This document shows, in pieces, positions 7,537-14,995 of a stretch of DNA of 15,997 nt. Source of the stretch: Pseudomonadota bacterium (GTDB lineage: Bacteria; Pseudomonadota; Gammaproteobacteria; Burkholderiales; Burkholderiaceae_D); NCBI GenBank assembly GCA_023435945.1, contig JAEZLB010000271.1, positions 1 through 15,997 of the forward strand, written 5' to 3'. The notes below the pieces were generated by a model. That model saw nothing but the letters and a program-made list of their open reading frames with translations, searched no databases and was not told where the DNA came from. The translations under genes were made by a program, and so were the position numbers. Every line of letters starts with the position of its first letter. The first letter of the stretch is position 1.

Positions 7537-8667
7537 ATGATGCCTGTCATGAAAGCTTCCCGCCAATTCATCGTACTGCTCGCCGGCATGGTGATCCTGC
7601 TCGGCCTGCTGATGCCGGCCGCTCATGCGCAGCGCATCAAGGACTTGGCCAGCATACAGGGCGTGCGTCAGAACCAGTTGATCGGCTATGGCCTGGTGGT
7701 GGGGCTGGATGGTAGCGGCGACCAGACGACGCAAACGCCGTTTACCGTGCAGAGCGTGGTCAGCATGCTGCAACAAATGGGTGTCAGCCTTCCTCCTGGT
7801 ATCAACATGCAATTGAAGAATGTTGCGGCGGTGATGGTGACGACTTCGCTGCCGCCATTTGCGCAACCCGGCCAGTTGCTGGATATTACCGTGTCTTCGA
7901 TGGGGAACGCGAAGAGCTTGCGCGGCGGGACACTGCTGATGACGCCCCTGAAGGGCGCGGATGGCCAGATCTATGCGATTGCCCAAGGCAATGTGCTCGT
8001 TGGCGGCGTGGGCGCGACCGCCGGTGATAACAAGATTGTCGTCAATCATCTCAGTGTGGGGCGTATTTCCGGTGGCGCTACCGTCGAGCGTGCGGTACCG
8101 ACTTCGCTGGGACAGGGGGATTCGATCGCACTGGAGCTGCACGACAATGATTTTTCCACGGCGGCCCGGGTTGTCGCGGCGATCAACAGCCAGTTCGGAG
8201 AAGGTACAGCGGCAGCCCAAGATGGACGGGTGATCCGTGTGCGCGCGCCGCAAAGCAGTGATGCACGGGTGGCTTTTCTCGGCATGCTGGAAAGCATCCC
8301 CGTGACGCCTGCGCAGGGTAATGCCAAGGTCATCCTGAACGCCCGCACTGGTTCCGTGGTCATGAACCAGGCCGTGGTGCTGGATGCCTGTGCGGTATCC
8401 CATGGCAATTTGTCGGTCGTGATCCAGTCAGAGCCGGTGGTCAGTCAGCCCGCACCGTTTAGTCGTGGCGAAACGGTGGTGGGGCAACGTTCACAGATTG
8501 AAATCAACAAAGAGCAGGGGCAGGTAGTGCTGCTGCAGGCAGGCACGTCGCTGGCGGAAGTGGTCCGCGCATTGAATGCGATTGGTGCAACCCCCCAGGA
8601 CCTGCTGGCCATCCTGCAGGCGATGAAGGCAGCCGGCGCATTGCGTGCCGAACTGGAAATCATCTGA
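7537..8667 (+). CDS. flgI: Flagellar P-ring protein FlgI
   Basis: FlgI polymerises in the periplasm into the P-ring around the rod, assisted by FlgA. The 376-residue precursor has a Sec signal peptide (MKASRQ, a hydrophobic stretch at about 11-26, cleavage after AHA near 31). The highly conserved mature start RIKDLASIQGVRQNQLIGYG follows, then GLDGSGDQTTQTPFT. The C-terminus LGATPQDLLAILQ-type helix is present as AIGATPQDLLAILQAMKAAG. Start choice is uncertain: ATGs at 7537, 7540 and 7549 are in frame and the upstream sequence is only weakly purine-rich. The long structured spacer before it is noted separately. Confidence 0.95.
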   Translation: MMPVMKASRQFIVLLAGMVILLGLLMPAAHAQRIKDLASIQGVRQNQLIGYGLVVGLDGSGDQTTQTPFTVQSVVSMLQQMGVSLPPGINMQLKNVAAVMVTTSLPPFAQPGQLLDITVSSMGNAKSLRGGTLLMTPLKGADGQIYAIAQGNVLVGGVGATAGDNKIVVNHLSVGRISGGATVERAVPTSLGQGDSIALELHDNDFSTAARVVAAINSQFGEGTAAAQDGRVIRVRAPQSSDARVAFLGMLESIPVTPAQGNAKVILNARTGSVVMNQAVVLDACAVSHGNLSVVIQSEPVVSQPAPFSRGETVVGQRSQIEINKEQGQVVLLQAGTSLAEVVRALNAIGATPQDLLAILQAMKAAGALRAELEII

Positions 8668-8691
8668 TGCATCTGCCCATAAAGAGCGATC

Positions 8692-9615
8692 ATGGTTAAT
8701 CAGACAGATTTATCGCAGCATCTGGCCATCGATACCCAAGGATTGAACAACCTGAAGCGTGCCGCGCGCGATAATTCGCCGGAGGCTGTCAGGGCCGTTG
8801 CCACGCAATTCGAGGCACTGTTCCTGAACATGATGTTGAAAAGCATGCGCGATGCCGGCGGTGGCGAGGGCGGATTGTTCGATAATGAGCAGAGCCGCAT
8901 GTATACCTCGATGCTGGACCAGCAGTTAAGCCAGTCACTGGCCAGCCGTGGCATAGGGCTGGCCGATGTGCTGGTGCGCCAGTTGTCGCCCCATGCTTCT
9001 TCTGCTCATGCGGCCGTACCGGAACCGGGGCAGGCTGGCAGGGCGCGCTTGCATCAGGCCCTGGAACGTATGCTGGAGGACATGCCGCAGACGGCACCTG
9101 CCGGCGAGGAGATGGGCGGTACTCCAGTGGGGCAGGCGGCTGCGGCGGTGAGCGTGCCGGAGCATGTACAGGCATTCCGCCAGCGCATGATGCCCTATGC
9201 GGAGCAGGCGAGCCGCATCACAGGCATCCCCGCCAAGTTTATCCTGGCCCAGGCCGCGCTGGAGAGCGGCTGGGGGAAACGCGAGATTACCGGTGCCGAT
9301 GGCAAGTCCAGTCATAACCTGTTTGGGATCAAGGCCAGCGGGAGCTGGAGCGGCAAGGTCGTAGAGACCATGACCACGGAGTATGTGAATGGCGTGCCGC
9401 ACCGCAAAACGGAAAAATTCCGTGCCTATGACTCTTATGCCGATGCGTTCCGTGATTACGCACGCTTGATTAGCACGAATCCGCGATACCAGGCCGTCAT
9501 TGCAGAGGGCCGTGATGCTGCCGGTTTTGCGAGCCAGATGCAGCAGGCCGGCTACGCCACGGACCCGGATTATGCTGCCAAGCTGGCGCGAGTTATTCGC
9601 CTGAGCGACGGGTGA
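8692..9615 (+). CDS. flgJ: Flagellar rod cap and peptidoglycan hydrolase FlgJ
   Basis: This is a dual-domain FlgJ. The N-terminal rod-binding domain (about residues 30-97) carries VATQFEALFLNMMLKSMRDA and acts as the rod cap. The C-terminal glucosaminidase/muramidase domain (about 158-305) opens a passage in the peptidoglycan. The domain's catalytic glutamate is expected at E191 within AALESGWGKREI, and NLFGIK follows at 209-214. A flexible A/P/G-rich linker (about 100-155) joins them. The length of 307 is typical of the two-domain form in gamma- and betaproteobacteria. An AAAGAG ribosome binding site precedes the ATG. The flgK sigma-28 promoter begins 18 bases after its stop. Confidence 0.95.
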   Translation: MVNQTDLSQHLAIDTQGLNNLKRAARDNSPEAVRAVATQFEALFLNMMLKSMRDAGGGEGGLFDNEQSRMYTSMLDQQLSQSLASRGIGLADVLVRQLSPHASSAHAAVPEPGQAGRARLHQALERMLEDMPQTAPAGEEMGGTPVGQAAAAVSVPEHVQAFRQRMMPYAEQASRITGIPAKFILAQAALESGWGKREITGADGKSSHNLFGIKASGSWSGKVVETMTTEYVNGVPHRKTEKFRAYDSYADAFRDYARLISTNPRYQAVIAEGRDAAGFASQMQQAGYATDPDYAAKLARVIRLSDG

Positions 9616-9632
9616 TGGTCCGGCTGCCCGCT

Positions 9633-9659
9633 TAAAGTTTGCGCGGAATATGCCGTTGA
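9633..9659 (+). promoter_or_regulatory. Sigma-28 (FliA) promoter for flgKL
   Basis: In the 71-base flgJ-flgK gap, a perfect TAAAGTTT (-35, 9633-9640) is followed by exactly 11 bases and GCCGTTGA (-10, 9652-9659). This matches 6 of 8 positions of the FliA -10 consensus GCCGATAA. Transcription would start near 9665, about 20 bases before the flgK ATG at 9687. The established logic in enteric bacteria is that flgKL are read both from the middle operon and from a late promoter; this site suggests the same here. It shares its -35 with the flgM promoter. Confidence 0.78.
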
Positions 9660-9686
9660 TAAGGGAAGTAAAGCGAAGGAATACTG

Positions 9687-12278
9687 ATGTCATCCATTCT
9701 CAATATCGGACAAACCGCATTAATCGCGGCACAGGCAGGCCTGGCGACGACCGGTCACAATATTGCCAATGCCGCCACGCCCGGTTATAACCGCCAGCGC
9801 GTGGTTCAGGCCGCCCTGGCAGGCCAGAACCAGGGCTTCGGGTATGTGGGGCGCGGTACTGAGGTGGCAGCGATTACGCGAGTTTACAATGAGTTCGTGA
9901 GTAACCAGGTTGTCAGCGCTCAGAGCAATATGAGCCGACTGGAAACCTTTTATACCCAGTCCAAGTACATCGATTCGCTGGTGGCCGACCCCAAAAGTGG
10001 CCTGTCACCGGCCCTACAGGATTTCTTCAAGACCGTTCAGAATAACAGCGGCTCCCCGAACGGGGCCGAGACCCGGCAGGCGTTGCTGTCTTCAGCAAAT
10101 AGCCTGGTGGCTGGTTATCGCGCCATGGATCAACAGCTCGATGAGCTGAATAAAGGGATTAACAGCGAGCTGACGGCAAGCGTCACCACCATTAATGCAA
10201 CGGCCCAGCAGCTTGCGCAGATTAACGATTCCATCGAAAAGGCAATGGGCGCGATGGGGTCGAATTCGGCCAATGACCTGCTGGATTTGCGGGATCAACT
10301 GATCACCGATCTGGCCAAAGAGATCAACGTCAGTGTTGTCAAACACGGTAACAGCCTGAATGTCTTTATCGGCAATGGCCAGCCCCTTGTGATGGGTACC
10401 AGGACATTCAACCTTACCCTGGAAAAGCAGGCGACCAATACTGAGCGTCTTGCGATTGGCTATCAGGTGAATGATACGGTGCAGATGCTTCAGGAAAGCA
10501 CGCTGACGAGCGGCCGCATCAGCGGCTTGCTGGAATTCCGTTCCCGCACCCTGGACACGGCCAAAGGCGAATTGGGCCGGATGGCGGCTGTGATGGCCAT
10601 GAGCTTCAACGAGCAGCATCGCCTGGGCATCACCCAGACGGGGGAAATGGGCGGTGACTTTTTCAAGATCAATCTGGATATTTCGGCCAAGGGTAATGCG
10701 GCGAATTCGACGGCTGTCGCCGCGGCTAGGCTTACGGATTACACCGGCTTGACGACCAGTGATTATCGCCTGGACTTCGATGGTCTTCAGTACAAGTTGA
10801 CTCGTCTGAGCGATGGGAAGTTGATGGCTTCGGCGACAGATATCGCTGATTTTGGCGTGGTCGACGGATTAACGCTGAGTATGGATGGTACGCCGCAAGC
10901 GGGTGAGTCCTTCTTCATTCGTCCCATGGCCGGCATCATTTCTGAGTTCGGCGTTGCCGTGACGAATCGTGCGGATGTGGCAGTGGCGGCACCGATTAGG
11001 ACGAATGCCCCGCTGACCAATACGGGTACCGGTAGCATCAGTGCCGGCAAGGTGACGCAAGGCTTTGTTCCTTTGAATTCGCAGGTTCGCCTGAGCTTGG
11101 ATACGAGCGTGAACCCGGATGGGGATCTGGTGGGATTTCCGAGTGGTGTTGACGTGACGATGGTCGTCAATGGCGTTGAAACCACCATTGCTGCAGGTGA
11201 TCCGGTGCCGTACACCGCAGGGGCGACCTATCGCTTTGGTGGCACCGAAGTTGTGATGACCGGCCAGCCGACGATTGGTGCAGTGCCCTTGAGTGCCTCG
11301 ATCAGACTGACGCTTGATACCAGCGTGAACCCGGCCGGTGATCTGGTCGGATTTCCGAGTGGCGCTGATGTGACCATGATCCTGAACGGCGTGGAAACCA
11401 CCATTGCCGCCGGTGATCCGGTGCCGTATGACGCGGCGGCATCCTACCGCTTTAATGGCATAGAAATCACCATGTCTGGACCGCCAGACAACGGTGAGGT
11501 ACCTTTTAACGCTGCAATCAGCCTGACTCTGGATACCAGCGTGAACCCGAACGGTGATTTCGTAGGTTTTCCAATTGGTTCGGACGTGACAATCAGCCTG
11601 AACGGCGTGGACACAACGATTGCGGCCGGTGATCCTGTTCCCTATATCGCGGGAGCAAGTTATCGCGTCGATGGTGTGGAAGTGGCGATAACCGGTCAGC
11701 CCACCAGAAGCACAGTGCCATTGAGTGCATCGCTGACGCTGACTTTTGATACTAGTACGAATCCTGACGGCAATCTGGTCGGCTTCCCGAATGATGTCGA
11801 AGTGACGGTCATCGTCAATGGTGTGGAAACCACGATTCCTGCCGGTGATCCTGTGCCGTTTACCGCCGGAGCTACTTATCGTTTCCATGGTATGGAAGTG
11901 ACGATTTCCGGTCAGCCGCGTGACGGAGACAATTTCCAGATTACGAATAACCAGAATGTGGCTGGCGATGGTCGTAATGCTGTGTTGCTGGGTAATTTGC
12001 AGGAAAGCCAGCTTGTCGAAGGCAATATGACCTTGCAAGGTGCTTATGCCCAGATGGTGAGTGTGATTGGTAACCTGACCCGCGAGGCTGAAGTGACGAG
12101 TGCCGGTGCACAAAGGTTGTATACGCAATCGGTGCAGTCGCAGCAGTCGATGTCCGGCGTGAACCTGGATGAGGAAGCCAGTAACCTGATTCGATACCAG
12201 CAAGCCTACCAGGCTGCCGGTAAAGTCATGCAGACCGCGACAGTGTTGTTTGAAACCTTATTGAGTATTGGCCGTTAA
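9687..12278 (+). CDS. flgK: Hook-filament junction protein FlgK (HAP1) with four inserted tandem repeats
   Basis: FlgK forms the first junction ring between hook and filament and is exported with the help of FlgN. The N-terminal D0/D1 region has TTGHNIANAATPGYNRQRVV (about 21-40). The C-terminal D0 has SGVNLDEEASNLIRYQQAYQ and ends MQTATVLFETLLSIGR, both diagnostic. At 863 residues it is much longer than the usual 450-650. The excess is four consecutive 72-residue repeats at residues 461-532, 533-604, 605-676 and 677-748. Without them the protein would be 575 residues. The repeats follow a canonical YRLDFDGLQYKLTRLSDGK and GESFFIRP module and are followed by GDNFQI, which resumes the usual fold. 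AAGGA precedes the ATG by 6 bases. flgL follows after 23 bases. Confidence 0.95.
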   Translation: MSSILNIGQTALIAAQAGLATTGHNIANAATPGYNRQRVVQAALAGQNQGFGYVGRGTEVAAITRVYNEFVSNQVVSAQSNMSRLETFYTQSKYIDSLVADPKSGLSPALQDFFKTVQNNSGSPNGAETRQALLSSANSLVAGYRAMDQQLDELNKGINSELTASVTTINATAQQLAQINDSIEKAMGAMGSNSANDLLDLRDQLITDLAKEINVSVVKHGNSLNVFIGNGQPLVMGTRTFNLTLEKQATNTERLAIGYQVNDTVQMLQESTLTSGRISGLLEFRSRTLDTAKGELGRMAAVMAMSFNEQHRLGITQTGEMGGDFFKINLDISAKGNAANSTAVAAARLTDYTGLTTSDYRLDFDGLQYKLTRLSDGKLMASATDIADFGVVDGLTLSMDGTPQAGESFFIRPMAGIISEFGVAVTNRADVAVAAPIRTNAPLTNTGTGSISAGKVTQGFVPLNSQVRLSLDTSVNPDGDLVGFPSGVDVTMVVNGVETTIAAGDPVPYTAGATYRFGGTEVVMTGQPTIGAVPLSASIRLTLDTSVNPAGDLVGFPSGADVTMILNGVETTIAAGDPVPYDAAASYRFNGIEITMSGPPDNGEVPFNAAISLTLDTSVNPNGDFVGFPIGSDVTISLNGVDTTIAAGDPVPYIAGASYRVDGVEVAITGQPTRSTVPLSASLTLTFDTSTNPDGNLVGFPNDVEVTVIVNGVETTIPAGDPVPFTAGATYRFHGMEVTISGQPRDGDNFQITNNQNVAGDGRNAVLLGNLQESQLVEGNMTLQGAYAQMVSVIGNLTREAEVTSAGAQRLYTQSVQSQQSMSGVNLDEEASNLIRYQQAYQAAGKVMQTATVLFETLLSIGR
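11067..11930 (+). repeat. Four tandem 216-bp in-frame repeats within flgK
   Basis: The four units are 11067-11282, 11283-11498, 11499-11714 and 11715-11930. Each is exactly 216 bases (72 codons) with no indels. The protein units share VP at the start, DTSVNPxGDLVGFP at positions 12-25, NGVETTIAAGDPVPY at about 35-49, YRFxGxEV near 55-62, and (S/T)GQP at about 65-68. Counted by eye, units 1 and 2 are identical at about 51 of 72 residues and units 1 and 4 at about 48 of 72, so the duplications are old enough to have diverged. Unit 4 runs straight into NFQI and so looks like the ancestral copy. Confidence 0.95.
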
Positions 12279-12301
12279 TCGGCTCAGCAGGAGAAGAGAT
12301 A

Positions 12302-13585
12302 ATGCGCATCAGTACCAATATGTTGTATGACATGGGCGCGGGCCGTATCAGCGAGATGCAAGGTGCGACAGTGAGAACGCAGCAGCAGATCTCCAGTATG
12401 AAACGTATCTTGTCCCCTGCCGATGATCCGATTGGCTCTGCGCGTGTGCTGGAACTCAGCCAGAGTAAATCGATCAACGAACAGTATGCGGTCAACCGCA
12501 ATAATGCGCGCACGGCGTTGGCCCAGCAGGAAGGTGCATTGGGCGATCTGACGAAATTGGTGCAGGACATTCAGGACCTCGTGGTAAAAGCGGGTAATCC
12601 TTCGCTGGGTAATGAGGAACGTCGCTATCTGGCGGTTGAATTGCAGGGGCGCCTGGATGACATGATGGGTGTCGCCAATAGCAAGGACGGCACCGGTAAT
12701 TACATGTTCGGTGGCTACAATGTTACCAATACGCCTTTCACGACCGGCGCAGGACGCGTGAATTACAACGGTGACCAAGGGCAGCGTAACCTGATGGTTG
12801 GCAACGACAGGCAGATTGCGCTGAATAGCTCAGGCTCGGAAGTCTTTGAACGTGTACGCACGGGTAACGGCACCTTCGTGGCGGCCGCTGATGCGAATAA
12901 TACCGGTACGGGTGTGCCAAGCCAGGGCGTGGTTACCGATGGCAATAATCTGACTTTCTTTAAAGTCGTGTTTGCCGTGGATACGGAAGGGGTGACGACC
13001 TACGATATCGTTGATCCTGTAACCGGCGAATCCTTGCGGCCTGTGTTGTTGGATCCGGTGACCGGTGATCCGCTTCCTCCTGAGTTGGATCCCATAACCG
13101 GTGATCCGCTCCCTCCTCCGGGAGAGCCATTTGTGGCAGGCGATGCGATCGAATACGGTGGCATGCAGTTTACGATCACGGGACAGCCTGCTGACCAGGA
13201 TAGTTTCCTGGTGAAGCCAAGCGAAAACAAAAGCGTATTTACGTCCGTACAGGAGCTGATTGATGTGTTGAGTCGGCCTGTTTCCAATGACATGGAGCGC
13301 ACGAAATACCAGAATGGTTTGAATCAGGCCAGCCTGGAAATGACGAGCATGCTCGACAATCTTCTGGCAGTGCGTGCCTCAGTCGGTGCGCGCTTGCAGG
13401 AAATAGAGAGGCTCGACAGTACGGGGCTGGATCGTGATCTGTACTATGAAACGGCCATCTCGGAAATCCAGGATCTGGATTATGTGAAGGCTTTAAGCGA
13501 TCTGGCGCGTCAACAGGTAACGCTGGAGGCTGCACAAAAAACCTTTGTCACGGTCTCCGGACTATCACTCTTCAAAATGCTTTGA
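12302..13585 (+). CDS. flgL: Hook-filament junction protein FlgL (HAP3)
   Basis: FlgL forms the second junction ring, between FlgK and the flagellin filament, and shares a flagellin-like fold at its ends. The start MRISTNMLYDMG and SSMKRILSPADDPIGSARVL (31-50) are typical of FlgL, as is the C-terminal part with LDYVKALSDLARQQVTLEAA and VSGLSLFKML. The 427 residues are somewhat long. The variable middle includes proline-rich repeats at residues 238-274 (13013-13123) and a GGMQFTITGQP module that resembles the flgK repeats. A CAGGAGAAG ribosome binding site precedes the ATG. It is the last flagellar gene before a strong terminator. Confidence 0.95.
   Translation: MRISTNMLYDMGAGRISEMQGATVRTQQQISSMKRILSPADDPIGSARVLELSQSKSINEQYAVNRNNARTALAQQEGALGDLTKLVQDIQDLVVKAGNPSLGNEERRYLAVELQGRLDDMMGVANSKDGTGNYMFGGYNVTNTPFTTGAGRVNYNGDQGQRNLMVGNDRQIALNSSGSEVFERVRTGNGTFVAAADANNTGTGVPSQGVVTDGNNLTFFKVVFAVDTEGVTTYDIVDPVTGESLRPVLLDPVTGDPLPPELDPITGDPLPPPGEPFVAGDAIEYGGMQFTITGQPADQDSFLVKPSENKSVFTSVQELIDVLSRPVSNDMERTKYQNGLNQASLEMTSMLDNLLAVRASVGARLQEIERLDSTGLDRDLYYETAISEIQDLDYVKALSDLARQQVTLEAAQKTFVTVSGLSLFKML
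13013..13123 (+). repeat. Proline-rich DPxTGDPLPP repeats within flgL
   Basis: Three consecutive units are visible in the protein: DPVTGESLRPVLL (13013-13051, degenerate, 13 residues), DPVTGDPLPPEL (13052-13087) and DPITGDPLPPPG (13088-13123). The last two are 36-base units that are also alike in DNA. They lie in the variable outer region of FlgL and probably form an extended, polyproline-like loop. The protein-level function is unknown. Confidence 0.85.
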
Positions 13586-13606
13586 TTTTCAGACACTGCT
13601 GAGAGG

Positions 13607-13639
13607 AAAAAAGCCAGATTCCGTGATCTGGCTTTTTTT
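13607..13639 (+). terminator. Intrinsic terminator after flgL
   Basis: A 13-bp perfect stem (AAAAAAGCCAGAT at 13607-13619, ATCTGGCTTTTTT at 13626-13638) with a 6-base loop is followed by the end of a T-run. It lies 22 bases after the flgL stop and ends the flagellar operon. The A-run on the left arm would also allow termination in the other direction. Confidence 0.93.
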
Positions 13640-13666
13640 ATGCCTACTCGCCTTCGCCCCCGCACT

Positions 13667-13695
13667 GCGACAGAAGGATGGTTTGCCCCTACAAT
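13667..13695 (+). promoter_or_regulatory. Candidate sigma-70 promoter for pnuC
   Basis: GCGACA (13667-13672) and TACAAT (13690-13695) are separated by 17 bases, a fair match to TTGACA-N17-TATAAT (4 of 6 and 5 of 6). Transcription would start near 13702, giving a leader of about 30 bases before the ATG at 13733. The leader is too short for a known riboswitch, so none is proposed. Confidence 0.4.
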
Positions 13696-13732
13696 AGCGG
13701 CAAATTTTCCAATCCTCTTCTCCGCGCATTGC

Positions 13733-14359
13733 ATGAATGATCCTTTGCCGCTGTTTGGCATTACCACGACGCCATTAGAACTCGTTTCTTTTCTGCTGGC
13801 GCTGGTGACCGTTGCCCTGAATATTCGCCAGAATCCATGGGCATGGTTTTTCGCGATCGTGTCGTCAGCACTGTATGCGGTCGTGTTCTACGGTGCGCGC
13901 CTGTATGGCGATATGAGCCTGCAAGCGGTCTTCATCGTGGTGTCGTTCTGGGGCTGGTATCAGTGGCTGCGGGGTGGCGACGAGCATCAGGGAATCAAGG
14001 TGTCCCGTTTGCGGCTGGCGGGCAAGGTGCTATCCGTCGTGGCCTGGCTGCTGAGTTTCCTGTTGATTGCAGTAGTGCTCAATAATTACACCGATACGGA
14101 TGTGGCTTACTCGGATGGCTTCCTGACGGCCGGTAGCCTGGTGGGGCAGGTGCTGCTGGCACGCAAGAAGCTGGAGAGCTGGTATGTATGGATTGCGGTT
14201 GATGTGCTGTACATAGGCTTGTACTGGTACAAGGATCTGCTGCTGACCGCTGTGCTGTATGGTGTATTTGTGGCGATGGCAATCATGGGGCTGCTGGCCT
14301 GGAAAAAATCGATGCAGCAAGATACTGACCTTCGCTCCACCTTGGCCGGGACGGCTTGA
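13733..14359 (+). CDS. pnuC: PnuC-family nicotinamide riboside transporter
   Basis: PnuC proteins are small inner-membrane facilitators that import nicotinamide riboside; trapping by phosphorylation drives the flow. I start at the ATG at 13733, giving 208 residues, the family length. An in-frame ATG at 13640 lies in the terminator end and would add a non-membrane leader. Hydrophobic segments occur at about 14-30, 35-54, 62-78, 97-116, 130-143, 149-166 and 168-190, consistent with seven helices. The signatures WGWYQW (73-78) and ESWYVWIAVDVLYIGLYWYKD (148-168) match PnuC. There is no clear Shine-Dalgarno. Related PnuT and PnuX proteins carry thiamine and riboflavin, but the adjacent NadR-like kinase favours nicotinamide riboside. 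Confidence 0.85.
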   Translation: MNDPLPLFGITTTPLELVSFLLALVTVALNIRQNPWAWFFAIVSSALYAVVFYGARLYGDMSLQAVFIVVSFWGWYQWLRGGDEHQGIKVSRLRLAGKVLSVVAWLLSFLLIAVVLNNYTDTDVAYSDGFLTAGSLVGQVLLARKKLESWYVWIAVDVLYIGLYWYKDLLLTAVLYGVFVAMAIMGLLAWKKSMQQDTDLRSTLAGTA

Positions 14360-14361
14360 TC

Positions 14362-14889
14362 ATGGCTGGCAAGAAGATTGTCCGGGTCGCGCTGCTGGGT
14401 GCCGAATCAACAGGAAAATCGACCTTGGCCGCTGCCCTGGCGGAACACTACGGCACGGTCTGGGTGCCGGAGTACTTGAGAGAATTTGTGGAAACGACAG
14501 GCCGGACGCCGCAGGAACATGAGCAGTTTCTGATCGCATCGACTCAGGTGGCATATGAAAATGCAGCAGCGCGCAAGGCATGCGCTTACCTGTTCTGCGA
14601 TACGACGCCGCTGATGACGGCTCTCTACAGCCAGTTTTACTTTGGACGTGTCGACGTGCCGCTTCAGGCGCTGGCAGATGAGCATGCCTACGATTTCACC
14701 ATCGTCACCGCACCTAGCGGCCCATGGATGCCTGATGGCCTGCAGCGCGAGTCGGAAGCGGTGCGCGATCTCATCCATGCGCAACTGCTGGATGTGCTGA
14801 ATGCGCGTGATGTCCGTTATCTTCTGGTGGAAGGCGATGTGGATCAGCGTATCCGGCAAATCAACGATTATCTGCCAGCATGTGACTGA
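14362..14889 (+). CDS. NadR-like nicotinamide riboside kinase (AAA_28 ATPase)
   Basis: Predicted to phosphorylate nicotinamide riboside to NMN with ATP, trapping what the transporter imports and feeding NAD synthesis. The 175-residue protein corresponds to the C-terminal kinase domain of NadR without the adenylyltransferase or DNA-binding parts. Walker A is GAESTGKST at residues 13-21. PEYLREF (36-42), LFCDTTPLMT (78-87) and PWMPDGLQRE (121-130) match the ribosylnicotinamide kinase family. I choose the ATG at 14362; a TTG at 14356 overlaps the pnuC stop and would add two residues. Only two bases separate this ATG from the pnuC stop, so the pair is almost surely cotranscribed and translationally coupled. 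No adenylyltransferase domain is present, so NMN must be adenylated by another enzyme. Confidence 0.85.
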   Translation: MAGKKIVRVALLGAESTGKSTLAAALAEHYGTVWVPEYLREFVETTGRTPQEHEQFLIASTQVAYENAAARKACAYLFCDTTPLMTALYSQFYFGRVDVPLQALADEHAYDFTIVTAPSGPWMPDGLQRESEAVRDLIHAQLLDVLNARDVRYLLVEGDVDQRIRQINDYLPACD

Positions 14890-14953
14890 TGCTTGGCTAT
14901 GCGTGGCAGCAGGATGCCTGCGGTGGCACCCATTGCTAATGAAATGCCCATGA

Positions 14954-14980
14954 AAAAAGGCGCTCATCGAGCGCCTTTTT
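14954..14980. terminator. Bidirectional intrinsic terminator between convergent genes
   Basis: A perfect 12-bp stem (AAAAAGGCGCTC at 14954-14965, GAGCGCCTTTTT at 14969-14980) has a 3-base loop. A-run and T-run flank it symmetrically, so it can stop both the pnuC-kinase transcript (plus) and the receptor transcript (minus, whose stop is at 14996). Confidence 0.93.
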
Positions 14981-14995
14981 AGTCCGGCATACCCG

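Noticed and set aside
7414..8403. 329-codon minus-strand open frame covering the flgH-flgI gap and flgI
   Set aside because: It is histidine- and arginine-rich and antisense to flgI; the gap part alone shows no coding features.
11067..11930. CRISPR-like array or mobile insertion within flgK
   Set aside because: Units are 216 bases, in frame, continuous without spacers, diverged at the protein level, and have no terminal inverted repeats or target duplication.
10869..12203. 444-codon minus-strand open frame across the flgK repeats, itself repetitive
   Set aside because: Its repetition simply mirrors the repeats of flgK on the other strand; no start signal or protein family is visible.
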